From positions 22,413,537 to 22,477,536 of the forward strand of contig CP093829.1 in NCBI GenBank assembly GCA_033063855.1: DNA of 64,000 nucleotides. Reading direction: 5' to 3'. Position 1 is the stretch's first letter. Every line of letters begins with the position of its first letter. The notes under the pieces are model-generated. The model saw only the letters and a list, made by a program, of their open reading frames with translations, searched no databases and was not told where the DNA came from. Source of the DNA: Smittia aterrima. Lineage: Eukaryota; Arthropoda; Insecta; Diptera; Chironomidae. A program made the translations under genes and the position numbers. Shown piece by piece: positions 1-13,000 of the stretch.

Positions 1-1141
1 ATTCGAACTAATTTCAAGAAACTTTATTGCTCAGACGATGTGGAAATTATTAAATTTTATGAAGAGAAAAGTTTTTATTGAGGGATTGGCTTTGAGTAAT
101 GGGTGACCAGAGATTAAGAAACTTTTCTTTCTTAAGATCCTCTGGTCATCTAACGAATTGAGTAGTCAAAGGAAAGGAAGCAATTTCGACGTAAGCAGTC
201 GATGAATTTCCACATCACTGACCCAGAAATCCTCCTTTTCTTTCAATTTCCAATCGAGTTCAGATCATAATCTCCACGATTTTTTGTTGATTCAGCATGA
301 AAACTCGCATTATTAGCTTTCGAGACGAAACACAATTCATTGATATCGAAAACAAAAGACTCATGAGTTGAATTCCAAATCCAAACGTGCACTTAGGGGG
401 ATGTGGATCGACGGGGGAGCAGATGATGAAAATAAAAACTCGGGACATTCAATCAATTACCGAGACAAACACCTTAAATCAGTTTCCTCCTGCGCATACA
501 TAAACGAAGCTCGATGACACCAAAAAAAGCGGCAGCAGCTTCTGGCACTGACGAAAGTCATCCGGCAATTCATCAAGACCAATGAAAGTGAAATCTATTA
601 ATGTGAACAAGCCGGGCGGAGGGTGACAGTCTGTGTAGAGTAAAAAATGATTGTAATTCGAGAAGAGAAGTGAAATTTAAGAACCTGAGATTTCCCGCCT
701 TGTGAAATTAATCAGATAAGAGCGGCACATCAATCATTTTCTTCCTGTTCGTGAGCTTGAAGGAAATTAATGATTGCTTCAACTTTAAGACAGTCCCGTG
801 ACGACAAAAGATTATCGATTGGTTTTTCTTTTCATCGAGAGGTCAATGCTTTCTTTGCTTTCATCGCCTGTCTACAAGTGAATTCCCCAAACTCTTGCGG
901 AAGCTTCTGCTTTCATTAGGAAAATTAATAAAGAGATGGAGTCGTGTTTTTCTCGTCATGGAAAATTGGTTTGATGTACACTTTCAATGTGTTGATATTA
1001 TGAGATTAGACGATGCAATTTTAGTTTTAAACTCATAACTTAGTCTGAAGAAATAATTTTATTTTATAACAGTTCAACGGTTTTATAACAGATCTGAAAT
1101 TGAATAACTCAACCCAAGTCTGCCCATTCGCCATTTTATTA
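1..1141. other. Non-coding 5' edge of the window
   Basis: No convincing gene was found here. The only open frame over 60 codons, on the minus strand at 260-448, has no domain, signal peptide or splice context and looks like chance. The last 130 bases before the histone gene hold its likely promoter, described separately. The far left could contain the end of a neighbouring gene, but nothing seen supports that. Confidence 0.5.
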
Positions 1142-1153
1142 TTTCGCGCCAAT
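1142..1153 (+). promoter_or_regulatory. E2F-like site with adjoining CCAAT box upstream of the H2A variant
   Basis: TTTCGCGC at 1142-1149 fits the E2F/DP consensus TTTSSCGC, and it runs directly into CCAAT at 1149-1153. It lies about 120 bp upstream of the histone-like start codon. E2F sites are typical of genes switched on at the G1/S transition, so cell-cycle-linked expression of the H2A variant is an inference. Both motifs are short and could occur by chance. Confidence 0.4.
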
Positions 1154-1269
1154 TTTCGTCAACGAGCTCCAGAGAAATTTTAAATTAAAAGTGTCAATCA
1201 GACCTTAAGTAATCCAAATTATACTGTAATTCATTGGTAAGCCCACAACGCAACTGAACAAATTCAAGA

Positions 1270-1966
1270 ATGCCTCGCAAAGCCCAATCAAAGAAGATTG
1301 TTGCATCTTCGACAAAAAAATCTGAAGATCAAGATTTGAAAATGGTCGAGAAAGGAACGGTCATAGCTTTGAAAGACAAGGAGAACAGTTCTCCAAATGT
1401 CGTCGATAAGACAAAGAAAAATAAACCGGAGAACAGCGTAGAGAGCGAAGTTTTCGACGACGAAGAAGACGAAGAATTCACAATTCCCATAGATGAAGAA
1501 ACACTTCCAAGTTTCACATCGCGTCCAAGCACATCAGTTGTTAAGAAGCGACTTAACCAATCGGCTCGAGCAGAATTGATATTTCCAGTTCCTAGAGTCT
1601 ACAATCACTTGAAGAAAGGACGCTACGCTCGTCATATCCAGAGAGGTTAGGTCAAAGCACATGTAAAAAGATTTCTTTTTCTTATTCATCTTATTCTCCT
1701 CAGGTGCTGCTGTCTATCTCGCTGCTACTTTGGAGTACCTGGTTGCAGAACTTGGTGAAATCGCTGCAAACACTGCTTTTGCCAACAAAAAGAAACGCAT
1801 TACTCCACGTTACTTGACTCTCGCCATTCAACAAGACGAAGAACTCAAGGAATTGTTCAAGAACGTTACTATTGCTCAGGGAGGTGTCATCCCGCACATC
1901 GAAAAGGTCTTGTTGCCAAAGCGAACTCCATCAATTGGAAAGAAGAAGAACTCTCGTGAAGCCTAA
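1270..1966 (+). CDS. Histone H2A variant with long acidic N-terminal extension (one intron)
   Basis: Exons 1270-1645 and 1704-1966 join through a 58-bp intron (GTTAG to CTCAG) and encode 212 residues, against about 125-140 for ordinary H2A. Residues 1-98 are an unrecognised, Lys/Ser-rich extension with an acidic run at 63-69 (DDEEDEE). From about residue 99 the protein is a full H2A histone fold: ELIFPVPRVYNHLKKGRYA, the VYLAATLEYL helix, RITPRYLTLAI, and TIAQGGVIPHI. The nucleosome acidic-patch residues of H2A (E56, E61, E64, D90, E91, E92 in standard numbering) are all kept. RITPR and GGVIPHI resemble H2A.Z, while VLLPKR resembles canonical H2A. The short tail lacks an H2A.X SQ motif and a macro domain. 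AATAAA at 2047-2052 and the intron indicate a polyadenylated mRNA, and no histone 3' stem-loop was seen. A chromatin role is secure from the fold; the variant class is not. Confidence 0.88.
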
Positions 1967-2096
1967 TCGCATCAAACATGAAAACTTATTTCATTGTTAT
2001 TCATTTTTATTTCACTTTATTTGTTACACTTTCTCAAATCTTTTTCAATAAATTCCTAAATTTCTTTCATAATTAAAAAGCATTTCATTTTCACTT

Positions 2097-3944
2097 TTAA
2101 GTCTTTGGATGAATTCCTTTCAAGTTTGAGCATTTACTTCTGATGAATAAAAGTGAAACTTCAGTCAAGAAGCAACAGAAACCTAACAACAAGCCACAAA
2201 GTAAAATCTGAAAAGCTCCTATCAAGTTGTTCATTTTCAGTTTCGTTGGAATCGTCTGACTTTTGAACTTTGCGTGTTTGTAGTTCGTGTACTTTTTTAT
2301 GAAAAAGCTGAGCATTCCATTTGACTGCAGTTGTTCGATTTCTCGGTTGACTTCGTCGATCAAAAAGTGATTCCTTGTCATGTAAGCGACGACAAAACTC
2401 GACATCACATGCTCCTCACAAATTTTCAGCTTCGGAAAATGGTGTTCGTTGTAATAAAGAGTTTTCGCCAGATAATCAACAAAGACTCCGTGGAAATTCG
2501 CATTCAAAGTTTTCTTTCGGTATTCGACTGCTTCCCCGTTAGTCACGACCACTTTGCTAAAGAATCATTAAAAGAAATAAGTGAAAACTTGTTTAAGAAA
2601 ACTTGCTCACCGTTGAAAAATTTGCGAATCCTTTATTCTCACTTCAGTTGATGGAACGAAGTAGAAACTGTAACGAAGCTTGTTTACGTCGTTCACCGTC
2701 TTTATTTGATTCGTTAGAACGTCTTTCTTTAAAAGATTGAACAAAGCTCCTTGATAGATTGAACGAACGACCATGCAAAACAAAAGAGCGGTAGCAAGGA
2801 GAATCCTGGTGAAGTCTTTTCTTGGAAGTTTTCTCTCTGATCCACCGACGATAGCAACGACAAGACTCAACATCGGAGTGCGAATTTCATTTAAAACTGA
2901 AGAATTTGATTGCAAAAGTTTAATGGCGAAACTGACGAAGGCGAAGATTGAAAATAAAGTCAGCCAAAGCGTGAGATCAAAGACGTAGAAAATCTTTAGA
3001 AACGAGTCCAGGAGTCTATCAGCAGGAATGATTATTATCATCTTGTCGACGTAATAAGACTTCGTTGGAGATAGAAAGATATTTCTATAATAACTGACTG
3101 AGAAGAGACTGAAGATTAAATCGAATTCATTCTTCATGACCTTCCCAACGAGACCTGTGGCTGTTCCGTTCTCGCTGATTGTTCCACTGCCGTAAGTCAC
3201 AACATTTACTTTCAGACTAAAGTTTAAACTCATCGCGATTTGATTAAACAACTCTCCTTCAAATCCAATCAATTCAGTTACGTTCTTCTTCGTTCTGATA
3301 ATCAATCCTGGAGCACTTTCGTAAGTGCCAAGACGAATCGGGCAAAGTTGAAGGTTCTTAAACTTTGAAGGAAAGAATTCGTCGTTTTTCCATCGCAATT
3401 TTGAAATGTCGAACTCGTTGAGCTTCATTGGATTCAAGTTGTTGCAAGTTCTTCCATCGAATGGCAGAAAAGTTATCAAATCAATGCTCTCAAGTTGCCA
3501 ATCAGAAATCACAACGTCAACATTGAATATCATGAGTTTCCACATTGCTTGGAATATGTTTCTAACGTTTATCGACTGGCTCATTGAAACAATCAAATAA
3601 AATCCTTCAAATTTGAAATTCTCTGGTGAAACTTTTTGGTAGAAAATCAAAAATGAATTAAAGTTTTCAATGAAAATGATTGTGAACCCTCGTCGCCCTC
3701 GTCTCATGATTGAAACATTTTCAAAGTCCTCAAGTCGAATTGCATTGGACTTGGAAACTTTTCGCGTCACTTCCTGAACTAAATCGTTGGTTTCTTGACT
3801 GAATTCTGTTGACATAATCAAATAAACTTCAGAGCTTTTAGCTGAACTTTCACAGATTTTCACAATTGCTTCGCTCAGAATTGAATTGTCACTGAGAGAA
3901 CTTTTTAAAGAAATTAAAAACAAAAATATTCTTGAGCTCAACAT
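2097..3944 (-). CDS. Divergent ionotropic receptor (IR family)
   Basis: Two minus-strand exons, 3944-2611 and 2556-2097, join in phase across a 54-bp intron (GTGAGC to CTTTAG) to give 597 residues. I chose the ATG at 3944 because it starts a signal peptide (MLSSRIFLFLISLKSSLS); an upstream in-frame ATG at 3998 would bury it behind 18 charged residues. The S1 ligand lobe appears around GFEGELFNQIAMSLNFSL. Helix M1 lies near residues 323-344, a pore loop near 356-368 (TPMLSLVVAIVGG), M2 near 380-402, the S2 lobe follows, and M3 is at about 554-583. This order is that of insect chemosensory ionotropic receptors derived from glutamate receptors. It is not a co-receptor type: no long amino-terminal ATD is present. 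It most likely acts in taste or odour neurons, but the ligand cannot be told. On the plus strand, TTTATT at 2006-2011 and 2016-2021 could serve as its poly(A) signals, inside the 3' region of the facing H2A gene. Confidence 0.88.
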
Positions 3945-4009
3945 TTTACTGCTGTTTCTGTCAAAGCTCGAACGCTTATGATGATAAACTCTGATCAATC
4001 AGCGAGTAA

Positions 4010-7000
4010 AGTGATATAATTAATCATAAAGTTATTTTGAGCGTTTTCTGATTTTCTTTCATTTGCTTTTCTTCAACATTCAGCTTAACGATCGTCAAGC
4101 TCGATAATGAAAACGACAAACGAGATTAACGAGTCATAAATCAAATTTCGTGAGCGTTGTCGTCAGTTGCTTTAAAGCTCAATGAAGCCTTCCGAACTTT
4201 AAATCAACGATTTCCTCGATGAAGAAAATTATTTGTTCGTGTCCTTTAATTTTATCAATTTTCGTTGACTGTACTTTCGAATCGATTTGCAATCAATTGA
4301 ACTGACACGAAATCTGCTTGGAAAGCATTTTTACTATGACAATGACGATGAGGGTCAAGTTCTGTCGGAGTGGCCGTGATTGGTTAATCCAAATAAAACC
4401 TCAATCGTCACTCGATAGACAGATCAATTAATCTGATTGACTTTTTCATTAATTTTCTTGTTTGTTAGTTCAATGTGAAACCTTCTAATTATAGTTTCAA
4501 AAGAAAACGAGTTATTGACTTCAAGATGGTTGAGCTTCATTCTTTGAATTAATAAAATAAAATGTAACTTGAGATTATTTCTGGAATTTCATTGAATGCG
4601 AAGCTTCAAAAGTTTCTGAAATCTTCCCGAGAACAACATTAATAATGAACGCGAATTTGAAATCCCAATTTCCTCTTTTATGAGTGAAAGGTTTCGTTTT
4701 CGCTGAAGAATTTATTAATAATTAATTTATTCCTAAAACGTTTTTCGATTCCTTCTTCTTCATTTTTAAATTTCTTTCCCCCCCAAAAAGTTTCTTCCGT
4801 CGCTGCTCAATCTTACGCCTTTCAAAAACAGACGAACTCACAACGATTTATGTTCGTCACTTCAATCCAGTTTTCCAAAGAAAAGCGGTGGATCCATCCG
4901 CCGCAGGAAAAGGCAAACTGCGAGAGAGCGAGAGCAAATAATTTCCAAGGAAGTTTAAATTCATTAAAATCAACGTTTTATTCATAATTAATTATGAGGA
5001 AACTGAGTGTGCGTCTCTCTAAATAAATCTCTCGTCTTTTGCAGTGAAATATATTAACAAGCGACAACTTAAACGGTTAAAGGACTCACCGCATTGCGGA
5101 GGAAATTTCGCAGCATAATGACGGCAATTAATCATCGTCTCCTACCTTCGGCCACAAACAATCTCGTTTCATCTCGAACAAGAAGCGTGAGGTTGTTCTC
5201 AGAAGTAGCTGAAGTTTACTCTTATGATACAAGATATTTAAGTCATCAAAAACAATTTTCGAGAGCTCAGCATGTAATGAAAGTCAATACTAATGAGACA
5301 ACAAAATGAAACTTTCGAGTATTCGCATTATCTCATTTCATTATCTTCTTTATCTCGCCAACCCTAACATTCTCATGATCCTAAAAAACATTTTTGTATC
5401 CGGGTCGACGAATCCTGAAGTGGAAATTTAAATTTCACTTTGAAAAGAATCTTTTTGCATGAGCACTCTGAAAAAAAAGGTGAACGCCATAAATCAAGCT
5501 GAAAATGGTCCTCTACATCCACAAGGCTCCCTCTTAAACGTCATTCAATAAATGGATAAATTTATTTCTAACTTGAATAAAACCTTTAGCAGAAGGAAAA
5601 AGTTTTCTTTTCGTTCGGCAAACTGTCCCACAGATTTTTCTTTCCAGTTGAGTTTTCCCTTCTCTTTTCATTTGGGAAGTTGAAAAATGATCGAGATCTT
5701 GCTCTAGGGACGTTCAAGAGACCTCAACTAAAATAAATTCAAAAACTTTCAAACTTTAAACTTCAATAGAACTTTAGATTTTACGATCGAATGTCGTGGA
5801 GCGTAATGCAAAGTCTTAAAATACTTGAAGTCACTGCGAAAGGATAAAATCGATTTTCCTGATTTAAAAAATGTCTTTAAGGCACCTTCGAACGTTCGCT
5901 TCTTCCCATCCACCGCAAAACCACTAATAAGCTGAGAAAACTTTTTTATTTTCGCTTGTCGATAAGGCAAAAGTTTTCCCTTCGATTTTTACATTTTTAT
6001 GTTCGTCGCAAAAAAGTTAAATGAACGAAAATGTCGAACATTATTGAGTTTGCTAAGCAGTGAACACAGAAATTTATGTTTCGCCATATCTCATCGTCTA
6101 TGCCATATGCTGCGAAAACTTTTTTTTCCCCGAGAAGAAGAAAACTTTTATTGAATTTTCCTGTTTCTTATTTGGATTCACAGATTTTCTGGGATCGCAA
6201 ATATCGGAAATCGCGGATAACAATTTTAAAAGTCTGAAGATTTTAAAATTTAGAAAAAGAACTTTTCCATTTCGTTAGCAATCAGATAAAACAATTTATG
6301 CGTTGGAGTATGTTCGTCTGTCTCTGTTTACCTCTCTCTTATGTCCTTGAATCAAATCGTTTCGTTTTACGGCTCTTGAGACAGATGCGAGTTTGATATC
6401 CGAAGCTATTCCATTCACTGCTATAAAACGAGAACAAAGTTTTTCATTACATTTTAAAACAAACAGTTGACGTTGGAATAAAAATTCTCTTCGAGAGTGT
6501 TTCATCAATTTCAAGGATCTCTGTGTTCGTTTTAAAATCTCAGCGTTCTCCGTGTGCACTCCAGACAAATGAACTTCAATTACGACAGAATAAACAATCT
6601 TAATTCTGTGACTGGAATTAAACAGCGAATGACGATATAGAGAAGATACTTGTATGACGATTCAGGATTTTCGCAAAGCGAGAGAGATACACGGGAGGAG
6701 AAAACATTTTTCCGCTTCAGTGAATTCGTAGAAAGAAGTCATGTGATTCCTAGGGAGTTCTGAACAACGACATTAAAAATGAAAATAGGAAAATCAACTT
6801 AATGTCTCGAAGGGAGGAGAGAGAGAGCTAACGATATCCCCCACTGCTCAGTCGAATCATTCGCTTATTTGACAAGAAAAATAACTGAATTATCTTCCCA
6901 TTGTAATCTTTCCTTTTCTGCAGGATGAGCAAGTGAGGAAGTATCATGCAGCGAAGTCAAATGAATCGTCTGGGGATCAGTGGAGCGATGACTTCCTTCG

Positions 7001-10000
7001 TTGTTATCTTTCTTATCTAGCATGCATAAAGCGACTGCTGTTTCAATTAGCGAGTTTCTAAAGATAAAAACATTCTCAATTTGAAGTCGTTAAATTTTTA
7101 ATGGCGCATCATTTTCATTTCTCTTGCATCTGGATCAGTCGTTTCATCCTTTCAATTTGTAAAAAGTTACAAACCTCGAAGAAAACATTACGATTTCCCC
7201 AGATGCTTTCGATTTGAGAGAGAAAGCGGCGTCTGCCTTTAAGATACATTTAAATTTTCCGTTGCATGAGAAAGCGCCTGATTCAATTCGCTTTTATTTG
7301 ACAGTTGAGCGACATTTGAGTGACTGACGGAATTTAATTCGAAATGTGTTTTAATGTTTTCCGAAACAATTCAACTCGAAAGACGCTTAAAGTTTAGCAA
7401 ATTCAGTCTCTTTTTTTCGGCTTGAAATTTGGAAATGCAATTTGTCAAAAGTTTTGCGAGAATCAAGGGAAATACTTGAATTTCTAAGTAGACTGTGTCA
7501 TAGATAAAATAAACTTAGAAAGCTCTCTTGAATGGATTTTATTAGGAAATCATTGCAAGATGAGAATTACTGACTCTATGACCTCAATTTTCCAATTTAT
7601 TTCCTGCTTATTCATAACATTATATCTGATGAGTCTTCAGTTTATTGAGAGCAAAAAGCTTAAAGCTCTTATCGTGCTTCAAGTGCAAGCGATTTGTCTT
7701 CGAGATCGTTCCACTTGGCATCCACAATTCTTTGCTCAGCTCACTGAATTTATTATTTTCTCAATAGTTTCATGAATCTGAAAAGAAACTTGAGAAGAAG
7801 TGAAAGAGCGAAGCATCGAAAATATCTTCGAAACGTGTTTTTCATTTAGAAAAGTCGACAATAAAATTTTTCCCCCGAAAGACAAGAGCGAGAGAAAATC
7901 CTTTTCACATTCAGTGTGATGATGAGATGAAGGGAAGTAAAGCAGCTGAAAGTAGAAGGGAATCGCGATATCTTGTAAAAATCGTGACCAGAAAGCTGAA
8001 TAAATTTTATTTTTCGTCTTTTGTTTTCCTTCTCTCTGCTCAACGATAAAACATTTTTCCTTCCTTTCCTCGTCTTAGCTTCTTCCTTTTCCTCAGAAGA
8101 ATAACATTACAACATGTTCGACGCCATCAAGCCATGGTTTGAAACACATCCATCCGTGCTTCACTTACAGATTATTCTCTCAAGAGACAAACAATGATTT
8201 TGATAGAAATTTGCTTTCTTCTCGTCGTTTTTTGACTTGTCGTGGAAGAGGATTTGTCTCGTAATTTTTGATGATAATTGAAGTCTTTAATCCGTAATCT
8301 CATTTCATCAGAAGCGAAGATGAGTAATGTGATACAAGCGCACATCACTCGAGCTTGTCGAGGCAATAAGCAGTTTTTGTGCAATAAATTATCTCCCGCC
8401 GCTTTAGTCCGTCCATCTTTGCTGTCAAAGTTTAATGCTTCTTGACCGCTCCTGATGTGCTTCGTACGTGGAGACAACAACATTCTCCAATAATTAATAG
8501 ATTAAAGATAATCGATACAATCTCCTCGTTCCTAAGCGAACATCTTGATATGCGTGGCTGGAAAAATTGAGGGCAACGCCATGAGCATAGCGAACATGTT
8601 TTCTAATAATGGAGATAATAATGAAACAAGAGATAAATTCTCCTCGAGAAAACTTGTAAGAAAAAGATAAACTTTCTTATAAAAATAGATCGAAGACGAG
8701 AAGGGAAACACGGGATACATCGCACATCAGTCTTGTTTACGGGACGAGGGATTGAAGAGGAAAACATTGCAATTCTTTTTCGTCTCGTGGATACTTAAGA
8801 AGTTTACTTTAACTTTACCTCCCAGCGTGAGTCCACAATCAAGTCAGCCTCGGAAAAAAATAAAACTTGCTCGCTGTTGCATGAAATTTCCCTTCAGGAT
8901 TAAATTTCACAGCCGCTGCTTTCACCATACGATATCCATTTGTTCTCTCGCTCGCTCGCTCGCCACTCGGATCCATAAATTGCACTCTATTTTCCTTCAC
9001 GTCAAGTTAGAGTCGTTGTAAAGTAATTAAAAGCGATGCAATAATATTTTTAACATCGTAAAGTCTCTTAATTGACACTCAATGTTTTTTCAGAAACTTT
9101 ACAGAATGTTACAAGCTCCATCTGGCTTGCGAAATGGCCAGCGAATTTCCATGCCCTCAAGTCACAGTTCATAAAGCTTTTCCCTTGTTCTTCTTCACTT
9201 AATACCAAAATGATTTGCATATTTTTCATAACCGCTTTTCATCGTTCTCGTCTCATCATCATCGCTCTCTTTTGTACATGAACGTGAGCTGTTTGTTCAT
9301 GAGCACACGCCTTGTCTCAGCAGTTTTAAGCTTCTCCAACTCATGTGTAGAATCCTCTCTGGAAAATAAACATTCGTTAATGCCTTTTTCATCGTTGGTG
9401 TAAAGAGATATTTTCGTTGAGCACGTTGTTGAAATGCGAATATTCTCCAAACAGGTTCGCTTTGCTTTAAATTAAACCGCTGGATGCTTCGGTGAATGCA
9501 TCTGTTCAAGAAGTTTTCCGTAAAGATTTGAGAAATCTTTTGAAAAATTCTTCATTGTTAGGAAATAATATCTAACATCTGAGGTCTTCGGCAGAATTCG
9601 AGATGGAAAATCGTCGAATTTTTCATAACGAGAAATATGTTCGGTCGTAAAAATCGTGATAAGAAAATCGTTTTATACAAAACATGGGGAGAATCGAGTT
9701 TGCCAGTTTGCCGGCAAGAAGGTTCGTCAAAAGCAGCGCCCAAGACATTGGGGAGTGTGTGTGTGGAAAGAGGGCGGATTGCATTATAGAAGTTTGTCGG
9801 TTCCATATGTCTGAAATCACAAGAATCACGATAATGTTTTGCGTGATTTGATTACAAACTGCGCTTTAATGTGATTTTTTTTCTGCTTCGCTCAGTGCCT
9901 TGCCTCGCCATGAATGCGGCAACATAATTTGAAATTTATATGAAGAAACTTTTTCCTTCGTAAATAACTTTTTACAAAGCGAAGGGGATGAGCGTGGTCT

Positions 10001-13000
10001 CGCTGAAAGATGGGCGAAGTGAGCGCATAAAAATTTATGGATTTCTTTCCAGTGGTTTTATTTTAGAACTCGCCCCACGTCGCAACAAACTCCGACATTA
10101 TTGTTATTAGAAGCATCCACTTGATTCTTCCTTTGCGTAAAAGTAAAACATAAATTTCACCAGGAGAAAATGATTTCAAGTGTTGAACTCTCCCCCTAAG
10201 TCTAAGAAAGCAGTTTCCCCATCGTCTCACTCGCCAAAGCTCAGAGTGTTGATGATGGTAATTCCAGAACAATATCATAGCATAAACGTAGTTAAGTACA
10301 TTGTTGGCAGCGAAGGATGAAAGGAGGAAAAAAAAACGGAGAAATAATGTCATAAATTTATTTTTCTTACGCCACATGGAAAAACTTGGAGGAAGAAAAA
10401 TCTTTCGAGCTTAAAACATGAGACAATAAACAGCAATCGTTGGGGTAAGAAGAGAAGGAAGTTTTATTTTAGTTTTCTTCGTTACTCACTGTGAGTTTAT
10501 GTAGCTGAACCCTGAAGTGCTGTAATAAATAATAATGTCCTTACCTACACATTACAGGCAACTTATCTGCGGAGCAATTATGTGAAATGGAATTGTTCTT
10601 GTTGTTTATTGTCTTGCGAGCGAGTGAGTGAGCTGCCGCCGCCTGTTGTCTCTCCTTCGATAGCTACATGAGAAGAAAGTAAACGAAATGTGTCTCGTGT
10701 GTCACTGTGGAGATTCCTTGTGACAGTTTAAGTGTTTGCGGAGAGAGTGAGATGAGTCGAAATGTAATTCATGTGATGATGTAAGATAAACTTTCTGACA
10801 TTTGATTCAAGCATTCTCATTTCACATGAAAAATTGCTTTGTTAATGTCAGAGAGAAAAGTTGTTCAGAAGTTTTGTCGAAAAAACTTGATTCGATTGTT
10901 TCTAGTTCTCCTTGAACTCTCGTGATCGAAACAAGCTCAGTCCTTTGTTCAATCAATTTAATCTTCTCGAGAATCTTCGACTCAAGATCCACAAAGCCCC
11001 GAAAAAAAAAATATCATAGCAAATTTATTAGATGCGATTACGGACGAAGGCAGAAGTCTAATAGCTCGGAAAGTTATCCCTTTTTAAAAAGTATTTATTT
11101 TCCGCACAACGGACACAAATATCCTTTCTCCAGTGTCCCTGAGGGTGTATTAAAGTGTCAATCACCCGAGGACGAAAAATTAAAAAGAACATTTCTCTCG
11201 AGTGGGGATTGATTCTTGAGCACATTTTTTTCCTTGTGTCAGAAAGCGGACCAAACTATCAATGAAATGTTGTTTAATGGAATGTGAAAATGGACAAGCA
11301 GATAAGAATTTATCGCTGAAGAGCTTCTCGGAAGAATTTCCATTGGAAAATGACCTTTGTAATCCCTCAAACGAGCGACAGCATGAAAAAAAAGGGAAAC
11401 TCATTGTAAATTATGAATGTCCTACGTCGTTTGGCATTAAACATGAGAAATTGCTTTTGTCGTTGTGACGGCACAACAACATGAAATATTTTCCGTAAAA
11501 GCTGGATCGTCGTCGATAAAAACATGAAAGAGAAAATTCGCCGATGAGCGACGAGCGTTTCTGCTGAATTAGAAATAAATAAAATATTTTTCGGGCTGAG
11601 GTTAATCTCAAGTTCATTCAACTGGAAAAATTCAATTTGCTGTGTACTCTCATTCTCCGAACAAAAATCGTCTCATGCAGAAATTATTCATGTGATGAGC
11701 TTATTCTGATATTTCACATGACGTGCTACGAATCGGGGAACGAGACAGAAGGAATTTCTCCACGTGTACCTGGGATAACAAAACACGTCAGTTGAGAGAC
11801 ACACGGCTCTTTGACGTGCGAGCAAATCGACTCTCATAAATGTTTCACAAACTGCCGTTTAACATTAAATAATACATTGCAATTTGTCAAGCGAGTAAGT
11901 TCGAGTCATGTGAGAGACGCACAAGTGTTTCTGACATTTTGGTCGACTTCCGATGCATTTTCACCGCTCACTCGTCTTATCAATTAAGCGCTCGTAATCA
12001 ACGGGAAAAATGTTCCGACGTATGTCGCGCAACACCAAAGTTAATTTAATTAGTCGATGTGCTGATGATAAAGTTTTTTTATTCCCAGCCCGTTAGCTGA
12101 GTTTTTCATTCCGAGGTTTTCTGCTTTAATTGGAAATGAAAAGTTTGCGTTGCAGCGTTCGAGCAAGATCCAAGCTAAAGCTTCACAATTTTTCACGATA
12201 ATTTATGCAAACGAATGCATTTACCTGTTTCATCAGCGGGGCTTTAATGAAATTTTATGCAAGGCAAAGTCTCTGGAATATTTAATGTGCAATGTCTGAC
12301 AGGAATTAAAATAGAAATTATATAATGATGCTCTGTGATTTTAATTAAATGTCTTTTCCAACGTCCAGATTACGTTACGAGCGATAAATTTCATTAGAAA
12401 GATTTGAAATGAGCGACAAGCAGAAGAACTTAGAAGCCAAATGTCGTTTGTAACTTTGACAACGTCAATCGCTTTCAAGAATTTTATTTTCCATCAAAAC
12501 TTTTTCTTTAACATCAAAAAATATCTTTCGCTTCAGAAGAATTTATGAATTGCTATTGAAACGAAAGGAATTTATGTAAATTTATGATCAATCTCTCATG
12601 AAACCACAAAATTCGCGAAACCGCAGAGATCTTTCGCATTAAGATTGCCACAATTATTCGAAATCTTTTTCTTCTTTGAGATGAATTTTCTACGATAATT
12701 CGATTCGTATCATGAATTCGAGTCGGAAATCTTGTTATGGCGATGCCAGATTGATTGGTTACGCATAAATTTCTTGCGGGGAAAATTGAATTGTTTCATC
12801 GAGTCTTCTTCAAGTTCGTCGGAGGTTTTGGGGGAGAGCAGATCAATCGATAACAGATTCATTTCGTGAAAGAAAGATGAGACGAAGGAGCTGACATTTA
12901 CATAAATTTTCAATTCTCGACAAAACCTCCCCGCGCCAAGCACATTAAGACGTAATCAATAATCTCCTTCGCTCTCTGTCCGCACGCACGTGAATGGCAT

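Noticed and set aside
5049..5120. Possible minus-strand first exon MLRNFLRNA followed by GTGAGT
   Set aside because: No acceptor-linked coding exon was found downstream before the ionotropic receptor, so it remains a chance start-donor pair.
10063..10377. 104-codon minus-strand frame with a hydrophobic leader
   Set aside because: The remainder has no domain or cysteine pattern, and there is no splice partner or nearby poly(A) support; chance is the simplest reading.
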